Source: Meandrina meandrites (lineage: Eukaryota; Cnidaria; Anthozoa; Scleractinia; Meandrinidae). From it: a stretch of DNA of 64,000 nt. Positions 61,101 to 64,000 of this stretch are shown here, in pieces. Made by a program: the position numbers and the translations under genes. The stretch spans positions 28,042,939-28,106,938 of the forward strand of contig OY855911.1 of the NCBI GenBank assembly GCA_963693305.1, in the 5' to 3' direction. The notes below the pieces were generated by a model, which saw nothing but the letters and a program-made list of their open reading frames with translations, had not been told where the DNA came from and did not search any database. Every line of letters starts with the position of its first letter. Position 1 is the first letter of the stretch.

Positions 61101-63883
61101 TGCGAGCCTCAGATCTTACATCAACAAGGTAAACCGTCAAAACCTTAACAGCAGCGCAGCTCAGCATGTTTTGTGTTGGCTAATCGTGGTCAGAGTACTT
61201 GGAGAGAATATTTAGCACACTGGCTGAATTCGTCGAGTCTAGCACGAAAATCCAGTTTGACTCGCGTCTACGTTAGTATGTCTGCAACTTTATATACACT
61301 CGGTGCCTACTCTACGGCTTGCAGTCAACGCTCTCTCTGCCGGCCCTTCACTTAATTAAGTCTGAATCGGGCCAAGTGTGACATACCACAATCCCGGTTT
61401 CCCGGTTTCCGTATCATTTAACGACTAGGAGTATTGCTACTTACCCACCCCCATCCCCACGGGATTCTATTCCATTGCACCTGGGTGGAGAGAGGCACTG
61501 TTAGAGTAAAGTGTCTTGCCCACGAACATGACACAGTGACCCCAGCCAGGGCTCGAACTCGGGCAGCTCTATCCGGAGTCCAGCGCGCTAACTATAATGC
61601 CGCTGTGTTTCCTACGACATGGTCAATAGACAGCAGTTATATATGCTCATTTGGTATCGATTCTTACGACTTTTTGCTTTGTTCTTTGTTGTTGTTTAGT
61701 TTCCAGCCGCGTTATACAGGGGAAGTGCGGGTTACTGTGGAGATCTTTGTCGTGAGGTAAACGTTAACGGCAGCAATTGTTGTCTATTAAGATTTCCGTC
61801 TTTGATCACTTTGTATTTGACATGTTTATTTCTTGATTAAAATAGCCGCAACAGCCTTGTTAGAAATCCAAAAAGATTCCGAAAAAGTGAAACCGTATTA
61901 TGCATTACAAAATAAAATAAAATATCAAGTTTGCACTGAACTTAACGTTTATGTTTCAAATGTTAAAATCTTTAACATCTCCTAGTTGATGATTTCCTAA
62001 ATTCTCCTCACCTGTCAGCCTGACAGTGTATTGATAATGGAAGGAGAAAGTACATTTTGATCACTTTTATGACTCAAGTGTTTCGAGAAAAGAAGAAAAG
62101 GCCTTGTTTCCATATAAGTGCAGCAAAAGTATGGGAACAATTGAAAGAACGGCTTTTATTAAGAAATCTCGTTTTCATATGTGTTAATTGTACTGGCGTC
62201 GTATATTTTTATTTACATTGCCGATTTTCCTATTTCTAATTTTAATTCCTTTTACGATCTTCCCAGTACGTAAGAGGTAGTTATCTGTGTGGTATTTAAT
62301 GGCTGGAAAAAAACAAATAAAATGACGTACCTTATTAAAAAAGAAACGTCCATCTGATTCCATCTGAAATATTAAAAAATACCTCAAAGAAACAACCCTC
62401 AATTTCGGCTAAATGTTCTTTCTTTGCCGGTCTTAGATGCTTGTTAAGAAGATCGGTTTTTGGAATAATATGTTAACTTAAATAAACGAAAAAGGCTGTG
62501 CTACAGACAATCTTGTTGTTATTGATGTTGTAGAATGCTTAAATTATAGGGTTTTACGATATTTTGCGTAGAATCAAAGATATCTTTGTGGCAACCCCGC
62601 GTCTATCCAGTTTTGCAAAAAGGTCTTTCCTTTCATACATACGTGTCTCTGTTATTACTGAGAATTTCACTACCTTCTGCCACTCTACGCGAGATTTGAC
62701 TTTCAAATTTGAGAAAATCCACTGGCTAATTGTAAGGCGGGTTTTTCAGTAAAAAAGTCTTTGTCCAGTCGAAGTAGAAAATTATAAATACTGTCATAAA
62801 TCCGTCCTGGATGTTTCCTTCACTGTTATTTATTAAATTTTACCTTCTCTTGGCAGATTCTAAGCTGCTGCAACTCGAGGTTGGAAAGTCTTCGGAACCA
62901 GGTGCGTACATGCGTTCAGATGACGTCTTGTCACTTTATCAGACATATTTTGCTCAAAAGAGCCCTGTAAACGTCCACGTAGGAGGCGTATATTTCTGCC
63001 ATTTCCTTGAGCGGCTTCTGTCAAACATTCAAGGTTATGCGCATGTCCCCCAACGCCCTCTTGCCGATGTCGCGTTCTCGAGACCAGCTCTACCTTCTCC
63101 CTCGCTTGGCTAGGCACCCCTCGACCTTGAGGCTCTATTTTAGATACAGATGAGTGAAAAAAATGGTTAAATTACTGCTAGGATAACTAAAGCGACGATA
63201 CGATCATGTGAGTGGCTGAAAAGGTTACTTTCAATTTTCTTCCTCCATTTTCACCCTGTCCATGAACAGTGTAATTAAAACAGCAAGTCTCCTCTTAAAA
63301 TTGCAACAAGAATTAGAAGTGTAGGAATTCTGCCGGCTAATTCTTGCCGTAGACACGAGGCTTAACGGCTTGTTTAGAAGTCACACACCGGGGTACGGTG
63401 CCCTCAAAAGGAAGAACGCATCTTGAAGCGAATTTTTGTTCAGGAATATTCTACTTGCGATGTTGTATGAAGGAACTGTGTCGGAATTGGTTTCTTGCTG
63501 TTGAAACGAGTTTGAAGAATACAGCGCCATCTGGTGTCATCAGCGAAAATCCGCATCCCCAAAAGCAATTAATCGCATAAATTTTATTTGAGTTACTTTT
63601 TTTTCTTTTCGGAGCGATTAGGCGAGAAGGGAACAAGTCATTGGTAGAATAACAACTTCCAACCTTATCGTCAACAGCGGTTACACAAATACATTAGTCG
63701 GTTGCTACTTTCGCATGAATTATCCCCTTGTGGTGTTATTCTGTTAGATGGAATATTATAGTCCAGGTTTCGTCTCAGACGTTGTTGTTTTTCCATCCAT
63801 AGGCCTGCTCGTTTCTCTATCTGCTGATGAGGAGTAATTTTGAATTCTCTGGAGCACAAGGTTGTGATCGAGTTCACTGGCAG
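9983..63883 (+). CDS. DOCK9/10/11-like: DOCK-D family (zizimin; DOCK9/10/11-like) Rho-GTPase exchange factor, 3' partial, 46 exons seen
   Basis: DOCK-D proteins activate Cdc42 (some also Rac) at membranes: PH and DHR-1 bind phosphoinositides and DHR-2 catalyses nucleotide exchange. Joining GT-AG exons gives 5,013 nt in one open frame (1,671 codons). Landmarks are a DUF3398-like N-terminus (about residues 195-320, including IHSTVP), PH (326-440), DHR-1 (757-959, including [16 protein letters not shown]) and helical repeats to the end. Exons 1-20: 9983-10132, 13243-13335, 14100-14192, 14429-14524, 15013-15114, 19398-19445, 21637-21753, 24972-25061, 25319-25401, 25953-26031, 26651-26752, 27789-27860, 28171-28236, 28786-29460, 29841-30046, 30286-30346, 31106-31164, 31758-31834, 32324-32511, 32685-32750. 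Exons 21-46 are listed in the domain entries below. DHR-2 lies past the right edge. Which of DOCK9, 10 or 11 it represents is undecided; a single pre-duplication orthologue is likely in a cnidarian. Confidence 0.93.
13243..15114 (+). CDS. DOCK exons 2-5: disordered, basic/serine-rich N-terminal extension
   Basis: Four exons (13243-13335, 14100-14192, 14429-14524, 15013-15114) of 31, 31, 32 and 34 codons, all starting and ending in phase 0, each with a pyrimidine tract and AG before it. Donors are GTAAAT, GTAAGT and GTAAGT except the weak GTTATT after exon 2. The peptides are Lys/Ser/Pro-rich ([40 protein letters not shown]) without a folded domain, so probably a flexible regulatory leader with phosphorylation sites. 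Uniform phase means any of them can be skipped without breaking the frame. Confidence 0.65.
15119..15177. repeat. (CAGT)n microsatellite beside the exon-5 splice donor
   Basis: About 14 uninterrupted CAGT/TCAG units start a few bases after the exon-5 donor (GTAAGT at 15115). Length changes here alter the sequence immediately downstream of a 5' splice site. Confidence 0.95.
15261..15464. mobile_element. ~204-bp MITE beginning AAATAGACCTTTTTCGC
   Basis: The left arm AAATAGACCTTTTTCGCCTT recurs inverted at the right end. The inverted similarity continues inward for about 65 bases, including CATTACAGACCA, and leaves an AT-rich centre. It lies in the DOCK intron between exons 5 and 6. No target duplication is evident. 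Confidence 0.8.
16612..17025 (+). CDS. DOCK alternative first exon B
   Basis: ATG at 16612 opens 138 codons ending ACG before GTCAGT, phase 0, so it joins in frame to exon 6 (19398) or exon 7 (21637). The peptide is Ser/Pro/Arg-rich (e.g. [20 protein letters not shown]) with a short helical stretch ([18 protein letters not shown]) and ends in a basic patch. A 201-codon frame on the opposite strand across the same DNA is judged a shadow. The exon is placed by phase and composition; its membership in DOCK is probable but not proven. Confidence 0.6.
17026..19397. other. DOCK intron/promoter region, no domain-bearing gene; one 68-codon frame
   Basis: A plus frame at 18753-18959 has coding-like composition at its start ([20 protein letters not shown]) but lacks a GT donor and runs into sequence (TTGAACCCCGCTATGTCGAA) that resembles a transposon terminus. 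I leave it unassigned. The rest is AT-rich and contains no supported feature. Confidence 0.4.
19398..19445 (+). CDS. DOCK exon 6 (16-codon exon)
   Basis: TTCTTTTCACAG precedes and GTAGGC follows an exon encoding [16 protein letters not shown], phase 0 at both ends. It leads directly into the conserved PISYEDEI region of exon 7. It would be shared by leaders A and B but absent from leader C, which starts downstream. Confidence 0.7.
20844..20858 (+). promoter_or_regulatory. Five-codon upstream ORF before alternative first exon C
   Basis: ATGGCCGCCCGATGA lies 39 bases upstream of the exon-C start codon, within a CG-richer stretch. If transcribed as 5' UTR it would be a minimal upstream ORF that could reduce initiation at 20898. 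The AACATGGCCGCC context also resembles a YY1-type promoter element. This is inference. Confidence 0.35.
20898..21014 (+). CDS. DOCK alternative first exon C
   Basis: ATG at 20898 opens 39 codons ([20 protein letters not shown]...) ending AAG before GTGGGA, phase 0, joining in frame to exon 7, 622 bases downstream. Short basic leaders of this kind directly before the LDYE/ISYE motif are normal for vertebrate DOCK9-11, so this may be the ancestral start. The donor GTGGGA is weaker than most in the gene. Confidence 0.65.
21015..21636. other. DOCK intron, nothing further recognised
   Basis: AT-rich intron between leader C and exon 7 with a short CG-rich patch near 21,420-21,540. No ORF, repeat or RNA gene is supported. 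Confidence 0.5.
21637..26031 (+). CDS. DOCK exons 7-10: DUF3398-like N-terminal region
   Basis: Exons 21637-21753, 24972-25061, 25319-25401 and 25953-26031. In order they encode [49 protein letters not shown] and an acidic tail ([15 protein letters not shown]). The same order of motifs (LDYE...RDPL, STVP, YNSDW..NYKYE.YSG, acidic linker) heads vertebrate DOCK9-11, where this region precedes PH and helps hold the protein inactive. The long intron 21,754-24,971 shows only a short inverted-repeat element at 24,790. Confidence 0.88.
24790..24914. mobile_element. Short foldback repeat with CCTCCCCACAGAAGG ends
   Basis: ACCTCCCCACAGAAGG at the left recurs inverted (CCTTCTGTGGGGCAGGT) at the right. 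The interior (CTTTCCTTG, GAGACCCCCCACTCCC) matches a second copy at 50,629-50,806 in the same order, so both belong to one MITE family. Confidence 0.7.
26651..29460 (+). CDS. DOCK exons 11-14: PH domain and linker
   Basis: Exons 26651-26752, 27789-27860, 28171-28236 and 28786-29460 (the last 225 codons). PH begins at [13 protein letters not shown], continues [20 protein letters not shown] and [12 protein letters not shown], and ends at MYGFELHIQ...[10 protein letters not shown] with the invariant Trp of the C-terminal helix. After PH, the long exon holds the charged helix [14 protein letters not shown] and the start of a C2-like stretch ([20 protein letters not shown]) typical of zizimins. 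In vertebrate relatives the PH domain binds phosphoinositides and directs membrane recruitment. Confidence 0.92.
27464..27745 (-). pseudogene. Retroposed fragment with poly(A) tail, in DOCK intron 11
   Basis: Read on the minus strand, about 50 codons (Q-Y-P-D-P-D-W-P...KIPPVS-stop) are followed by an AT-rich 3' region with AATAAA (TTTATT on plus near 27,480) and an A-run (T-run on plus, 27,465-27,476). This is the layout of a 5'-truncated retrocopy. The peptide suggests the end of a retrotransposon or cellular ORF, but I cannot identify it. A stop lies just upstream, so it is dead. Confidence 0.5.
28555..28628 (-). repeat. tRNA-derived repeat (SINE head), minus strand
   Basis: On the minus strand the sequence reads GTCTCTTTGTAGCGTAGTAG then TTAGAGGATCC and GCGTTCGATTCCCGTCGGGG, i.e. 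a recognisable D-arm/A-box and a B-box. Acceptor pairing is poor, so a degraded tRNA-like repeat in the DOCK intron is more likely than a working tRNA gene. Confidence 0.5.
29841..31834 (+). CDS. DOCK exons 15-18: region between PH and DHR-1
   Basis: Exons 29841-30046, 30286-30346, 31106-31164 and 31758-31834. The peptides [48 protein letters not shown] and [17 protein letters not shown] follow, in order, the strongly conserved zizimin phrases IFSVTNPHP...EKVLQG..CAEPY, LGQYRMPFAWAAR and LS..EMLKLL. Split codons match across the junctions (2+1, 2+1). This segment leads into DHR-1 and is among the best-conserved parts of the protein. Confidence 0.92.
30578..30651 (-). repeat. tRNA-derived repeat, minus strand
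   Basis: The minus strand carries GCGGTGGTTTAGTGGTGAGA (A-box) and GGGTTCGATCCCGGG (B-box) about 30 bases apart. The arms pair only partly and it sits in a DOCK intron, so I call it a tRNA-derived repeat rather than a tRNA gene. Confidence 0.5.
31329..31626 (+). mobile_element. Full-length tRNA-headed SINE with 13-bp target duplication
   Basis: The head has an A-box (GTGGCCTAATGGTTAGTGCG) and a B-box (GGTTCGAGCCC). The body contains GATGGACTAGCATCCCGTCC and GGGCCACTAGGCTC, and the 3' end is a T-run. ATTCCTCCATATT occurs immediately before (31316-31328) and after (31627-31639), a clean target-site duplication that fixes both ends. It lies in DOCK intron 17. Related copies are at 8,278 and 61,386 (inverted). 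Confidence 0.9.
31874..31903. repeat. G-rich tract in DOCK intron 18
   Basis: A run dominated by G (GGGGTTGAGAGGGGAGGGGG and following) with the potential to form a G-quadruplex on the plus strand of the pre-mRNA. Confidence 0.6.
32070..32147. repeat. Poly-C / poly-A / (AAAT)n low-complexity block
   Basis: A run of C is followed by runs of A and about nine AAAT units, within DOCK intron 18. It may be a retroposon tail, but no body is recognisable. Confidence 0.8.
32324..34507 (+). CDS. DOCK exons 19-24: DHR-1 (C2-like lipid-binding) domain
   Basis: Exons 32324-32511, 32685-32750, 33200-33292, 33404-33542, 34043-34079 and 34423-34507. The order of motifs is diagnostic: [98 protein letters not shown] and [12 protein letters not shown]. 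It is about 200 residues, the usual DHR-1 length. DHR-1 binds phosphoinositides at the membrane. The 37-base exon 34043-34079 is a micro-exon placed by split codons on both sides. Confidence 0.93.
33700..33935 (-). mobile_element. tRNA-Thr-like SINE, minus strand
   Basis: Within it, 33787-33858 (minus) folds as a tRNA: a 7-bp acceptor stem (GGCTTCA/TGAAGCC), D-arm, anticodon loop CCGGTAT (anticodon GGT, Thr) and a T-arm. Position 33 is C instead of the invariant T, and one anticodon-stem pair is broken. The tail reads GAATTTTTTTCAGGCTAAAA and continues through TTCACACTGCGAGGATCAT, shared with the copy at 55,917. A second partial copy of the tRNA head follows at 33,919-33,950. This identifies a SINE, not a functional tRNA gene. 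Confidence 0.8.
34945..41703 (+). CDS. DOCK exons 25-39: helical-repeat region between DHR-1 and DHR-2
   Basis: Exons 34945-35031, 35721-35807, 36304-36419, 36675-36744, 36947-37069, 37353-37424, 37724-37840, 38165-38197, 38323-38406, 38795-38879, 39300-39379, 39679-39783, 40262-40613, 41218-41359 and 41650-41703. Conserved zizimin phrases appear in order: [96 protein letters not shown] and [20 protein letters not shown]. The 352-base exon at 40262 adds a Ser/Pro-rich loop ([20 protein letters not shown]), as in vertebrate relatives. All junction phases agree. The region is alpha-helical and probably a scaffold. Confidence 0.92.
35133..35249. mobile_element. 117-bp palindromic MITE with an 11-bp target duplication
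   Basis: ACTTTTGGAGT stands on both sides (35122-35132 and 35250-35260). Between the copies, AGCCGGTGTATATTCGTCCC recurs inverted at the right end with a few mismatches, and pairing extends about 45 bases to leave a short loop. A 9-11 bp duplication is typical of Mutator-like elements, so this may be a Mutator-type MITE. It lies in DOCK intron 25. Confidence 0.75.
35390..35670. repeat. ACTTGCG-rich repeat block in DOCK intron 25
   Basis: The words ACTTGCG/CGCAAGT recur more than eight times in both orientations, with CCGTTTGGCC near both ends. This is probably a short inverted-repeat element with subterminal repeats. The boundaries are not resolved. Confidence 0.4.
36152..36215 (+). repeat. 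tRNA-derived repeat fragment
   Basis: GTCTCCTGTAGCTCAGTGGT and AGAGCGTCC give a clear D-arm/A-box. The downstream half lacks a proper T-arm, so this is a partial tRNA-like repeat in DOCK intron 26. Confidence 0.5.
37986..38048. repeat. Perfect 30-bp inverted repeat with 3-base loop
   Basis: TAGCCTGCGTTGCAGCCGAA... (37986-38015) is followed by GTA and then its exact reverse complement (38019-38048). The hairpin has no mismatch. It lies in DOCK intron 31, about 115 bases before the 11-codon exon 32. Confidence 0.95.
39073..39131. repeat. C-rich tract in DOCK intron 34
   Basis: A nearly uninterrupted CCCCTCCC tract of about 55 bases. The complementary strand is G-rich. Confidence 0.7.
40713..40960. 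repeat. CCAAT-rich element-like block in DOCK intron 37
   Basis: CCAATCA/TGATTGG words occur about six times in both orientations (e.g. GGCCAATCACAAAGG, TTCTGATTGGATG) around a CG-rich centre (GAAGCGCGGGAAAACGCGTG). The arrangement suggests a short interspersed repeat, but ends and duplications are not clear. Confidence 0.35.
42505..42790. repeat. ~106-bp tandem repeat, two clear copies and a degenerate third
   Basis: TAGGGTTTCATC(T/C)ACAGACTT recurs at about 42566 and 42672, with ACTTAAAAGTTAGAACCACC and TTCATTTGAATGGTC in the same order in each unit. It is non-coding and lies in DOCK intron 39. Confidence 0.75.
43895..43995 (+). CDS. DOCK exon 40, last exon before the giant insertion
   Basis: The acceptor TTCTGCAG is followed by 101 bases that complete the split AG|C serine codon of exon 39 and encode [20 protein letters not shown] and a basic Ser-rich end, before GTAAAG. 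It ends with one base of a codon that exon 41 (59949) completes as Gly, giving ...SSG-GINLDVQ. The intron that follows is 15,953 bp, of which 14,657 bp is the mobile element below. Without it the intron would be about 1.3 kb, similar to its neighbours. Confidence 0.85.
44028..44057 (+). repeat. Left terminal inverted repeat of the giant element
   Basis: Thirty bases, identical to the reverse complement of 58655-58684. Similarity stops at 44058, where left reads TCATTCAG and right (inward) reads AACCTCG. Confidence 0.95.
44058..45151. other. Left subterminal region and upstream region of the plus-strand gene
   Basis: There is no supported gene. Three minus-strand frames of 61-76 codons show nothing recognisable. 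Words such as GCCACCG and AAGCGACTTC are repeated between 44130 and 44270 and may be subterminal binding sites. Confidence 0.45.
45152..45160 (+). promoter_or_regulatory. TATA box of the plus-strand element gene
   Basis: ATATATAAA lies 100 bases before the ATG at 45260 and is followed at the expected spacing by CG-richer sequence (AAGCCCGGCCAGAGTAGCGT) where transcription would start. Confidence 0.6.
45260..47246 (+). CDS. 411-aa element protein: Tudor/chromo-barrel-like N-terminus, unknown C-terminal domain
   Basis: Three exons (45260-45469, 45598-45690, 46314-47246) with GTAAAA and GTATGT donors and clean AGs, both introns phase 0; 411 codons plus stop. Residues 3-56 ([20 protein letters not shown]... 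[10 protein letters not shown]) follow the Tudor-knot/MBT-like pattern GxxLEAxDxxGxWxxAKV...FxxWxxxxD, a fold that reads modified histone tails. Residues 71-120 look like a second small barrel. Then come a basic stretch (RPRKRKRK, likely nuclear signal), a Gln/Pro-rich linker, and about 245 residues with several Cys (e.g. [14 protein letters not shown]) that I cannot assign. It converges with the large minus gene in the same element. The role is unknown; a chromatin-targeting accessory factor is a guess. Confidence 0.75.
47263..47268 (+). terminator. Poly(A) signal AATAAA of the plus-strand element gene
   Basis: AATAAA begins 17 bases after the end of the stop codon at 47246, inside a T-rich stretch. 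Confidence 0.7.
48323..48520. mobile_element. 198-bp MITE with 19-bp inverted ends
   Basis: TTAGTATCACCCAACTAGT at the left is repeated exactly inverted (ACTAGTTGGGTGATACTAA) at the right end. The interior is non-coding. It is nested within the giant element. The target duplication is not certain (A/T-rich flanks). Confidence 0.8.
48776..48798. repeat. Poly-C run (23 bases)
   Basis: A homopolymer of C, possibly an assembly-sensitive length. Confidence 0.9.
49562..50596. mobile_element. 1,035-bp element with ~35-bp inverted ends and TAA target duplication
   Basis: GGGACGGTTCATTATTTATG and the following bases recur inverted at the right end with about one mismatch in 32. TAA flanks both sides (49559-49561 and 50597-50599), the 3-bp TWA duplication typical of PIF/Harbinger elements. 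The interior has no transposase and is rich in CGTGAAACGTGATTG words (49,810-50,240). A non-autonomous Harbinger-like insertion nested in the giant element is the best reading. Confidence 0.7.
50629..50806. mobile_element. 178-bp foldback MITE, same family as 24,790
   Basis: GTTCCAGAAAATATCTATAC followed by CCCTCCCACAGAAGG recurs inverted at the right with several mismatches. The core words ACAGAAGGTTTTTTGG and CAAGACCCCCCACCCCCTC match the copy at 24,790-24,914. Confidence 0.75.
50861..51462. repeat. 201-bp tandem triplication of the 3' end of the large minus-strand gene
   Basis: Units start at 50861, 51062 and 51263 (TAAGAATCAACAAATGGTTT), a constant 201-base period with a few substitutions. 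The third unit is the real end of the coding region (last ~41 codons, stop at 51339, AATAAA on minus at 51280-51285). The first two are downstream duplicates carrying the same coding end, stop and poly(A) signal. Confidence 0.95.
51339..57752 (-). CDS. 1,307-aa element protein: novel core + Tudor-like + BRCT + HMG box (putative mobility protein)
   Basis: Two exons: 57578-57752 (start ATG at 57752) and 51339-55087. GTAAGT donor, TTTTTTTCCC tract and AG; the Gly codon split 1+2 restores a single frame of 1,307 residues. Residues ~120-230 are Ser/Thr/Gln-rich. Residues ~290-890 form a large core with [11 protein letters not shown] (Asp436), [16 protein letters not shown] (Asp517), a His/Cys cluster (HCFC..., CMTC; 588-605) and [14 protein letters not shown] (Glu814 or 817). 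These are candidates for an RNase H-like acidic triad, by inference only. Then come three 25-residue SEQTD repeats (~905-970), a Tudor-like barrel (998-1049), BRCT (1051-1150, [12 protein letters not shown]...), a basic patch and an HMG box (1216-1289, [14 protein letters not shown]...). The intron houses a SINE and a truncated LINE. KDZ-type transposases also use HMG boxes, but I do not see their hallmark motifs. Confidence 0.8.
52365..52590 (-). repeat. 75-bp in-frame coding repeat, three copies
   Basis: CTGCTCTGAAAC recurs at 52365, 52440 and 52515. On the coding (minus) strand each unit encodes about 25 residues including VSEQTD and QAEQTNQLE. It is an acidic, disordered linker between the core and the Tudor-like domain. 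Confidence 0.9.
55917..56075 (+). mobile_element. Rearranged (fold-back) tRNA-Thr-like SINE
   Basis: The 3' half (TATCGCGGAGCTCATGGGTT, then tail TTTTAGGCTAAAAAATGCAA and CACTGCGAGGATCATCTCAT) is the plus-strand version of the SINE at 33,700. The 5' half is an inverted copy of the tRNA 3' end (TTCAAGGCTACATCGAGATT). The two halves pair with each other. It lies in the intron of the large minus gene. Confidence 0.7.
56200..57195 (+). mobile_element. 5'-truncated LINE (non-LTR retrotransposon), C-terminal part of reverse transcriptase ORF
   Basis: A 244-codon frame (56210-56944; open from [11 protein letters not shown]) carries the thumb/C-terminal pattern of LINE ORF2: [50 protein letters not shown] and FNTR-like NTRSAF. 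The fingers/palm, including the catalytic Asp motif, and the endonuclease are missing. The 3' UTR ends with a hairpin (GGGGGCCTCTCC...GAGAGCCCC) and TTGTTATTG repeats, then (AAAT)n to about 57,195. It resembles CR1/L2-like elements; it is dead on arrival and nested in the intron of the minus gene. Confidence 0.85.
57916..57920 (-). promoter_or_regulatory. CCAAT box upstream of the large minus-strand gene
   Basis: On the minus strand, CTGACCAATAGCG lies about 165 bases before the ATG at 57752, in a CG-rich stretch (57,840-58,010) that looks like its promoter. Confidence 0.45.
57921..58654. other. Right subterminal region of the giant element
   Basis: No gene is supported. ACCTCGATTTTCGAGGT (58637-58653) is a short hairpin directly beside the right inverted repeat; no matching hairpin was seen at the left end. 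Confidence 0.5.
58655..58684 (-). repeat. Right terminal inverted repeat of the giant element
   Basis: Exact reverse complement of 44028-44057; ends ...GTTGTAATGT before ATATCAAAA. Confidence 0.95.
58685..59515. repeat. ATATCAAAACC minisatellite (~11-13 bp units, ~830 bp)
   Basis: Dozens of ATATCAAAACC/ATATCAAAAAC units with small length variants. Two more units of the same phase lie at 44005-44027 on the other side of the giant element, so the insertion split one array. The open frames here ([17 protein letters not shown]) are by-products of the repeat. Confidence 0.95.
59949..63883 (+). CDS. DOCK exons 41-46: end of the helical region leading to DHR-2
   Basis: Exons 59949-60055, 60461-60505, 61036-61128, 61700-61756, 62857-62901 and 63803-63883. 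They encode [73 protein letters not shown] and [17 protein letters not shown]. These match in order the zizimin phrases LMKKVFDVYLCFLQ, LRSLIYKFPS, CCNSKLSSIR and LYFLMRNNFDYTG. The acceptor of exon 41 (CTCTCTCTCTCTAATGAAG) restores the Gly codon split by exon 40 across the giant insertion. The gene continues past the right edge. Confidence 0.92.
61386..61612 (-). mobile_element. tRNA-headed SINE, minus strand, same family as 31,329
   Basis: The minus strand reads TTAGCGCGCTGGACTCCGGA, GAGTTCGAGCCCTGG (B-box), GGGCAAGACACTTTACTCTA and AGTGCCTCTCTCCA in the order of the 31,329 copy. The 3' part is diverged. It lies in DOCK intron 43. Confidence 0.8.
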
Positions 63884-64000
63884 GTAAGCCGACAGAAACA
63901 AAATAGCAAAATCGCACCTCACAGATGTACCTTCTTATGTATACCATCGATATTGAAATTTCGGTTTGCGTCCGTGGCCGACAAAACAAATTTTAGACTT
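63884..64000. other. DOCK intron, cut by the window edge
   Basis: Follows the GTAAGC donor of exon 46; nothing else is recognisable. Confidence 0.7.

Overview
This is animal nuclear DNA, most likely from an anthozoan cnidarian (probably a stony coral). The evidence is one long intron-rich metazoan gene with canonical GT-AG introns, AT-rich introns, no operon structure, and many short transposable elements. The tRNA-headed SINEs give the antisense or sense peptides ([20 protein letters not shown] and [20 protein letters not shown] types) that I recall as common spurious proteins in coral and anemone gene sets. The species assignment is inference.

Layout. Positions 1-9.9 kb hold no convincing gene. 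They are built of mobile and repeat DNA: a 1-kb inverted-repeat element at the left edge, a 348-bp MITE with a perfect 33-bp hairpin, a 2.8-kb element with GC-rich subterminal arrays, a 179-bp tandem array and a SINE. From 9,983 to the right edge the plus strand carries one gene, a DOCK-D (zizimin; DOCK9/10/11) guanine-nucleotide exchange factor. I could join 46 exons in one open frame (5,013 nt, 1,671 codons) covering the N-terminal DUF3398-like region, PH domain, DHR-1/C2 domain and helical-repeat region. The DHR-2 catalytic domain lies beyond position 64,000. Two further first exons (16,612 and 20,898) end in the same phase, so the gene probably uses alternative promoters.

The most unusual feature is in the DOCK intron between exons 40 and 41 (43,996-59,948). 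It contains a 14,657-bp segment (44,028-58,684) bounded by perfect 30-bp inverted repeats and inserted into an ATATCAAAACC minisatellite. The segment carries two convergent intron-containing genes driven from its two ends. The plus-strand gene (45,260-47,246) encodes a 411-aa protein with N-terminal Tudor/chromo-barrel-like modules and an unrecognised C-terminal domain. The minus-strand gene (57,752-51,339) encodes a 1,307-aa protein with a large unrecognised core (candidate acidic triad plus Cys/His cluster), then Tudor-like, BRCT and HMG-box domains. I interpret the whole as a large two-gene DNA transposon of a family I cannot name. It has itself collected a 5'-truncated LINE, a SINE, several MITEs and a triplication of its own 3' gene end.

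How the parts relate: the DOCK gene is the host transcription unit. The giant element sits entirely within one intron, with the host splice sites intact on both sides, so the DOCK transcript should splice across it. All domain and exon calls come from reading the sequence and remembered family patterns; no alignment or database search was run.
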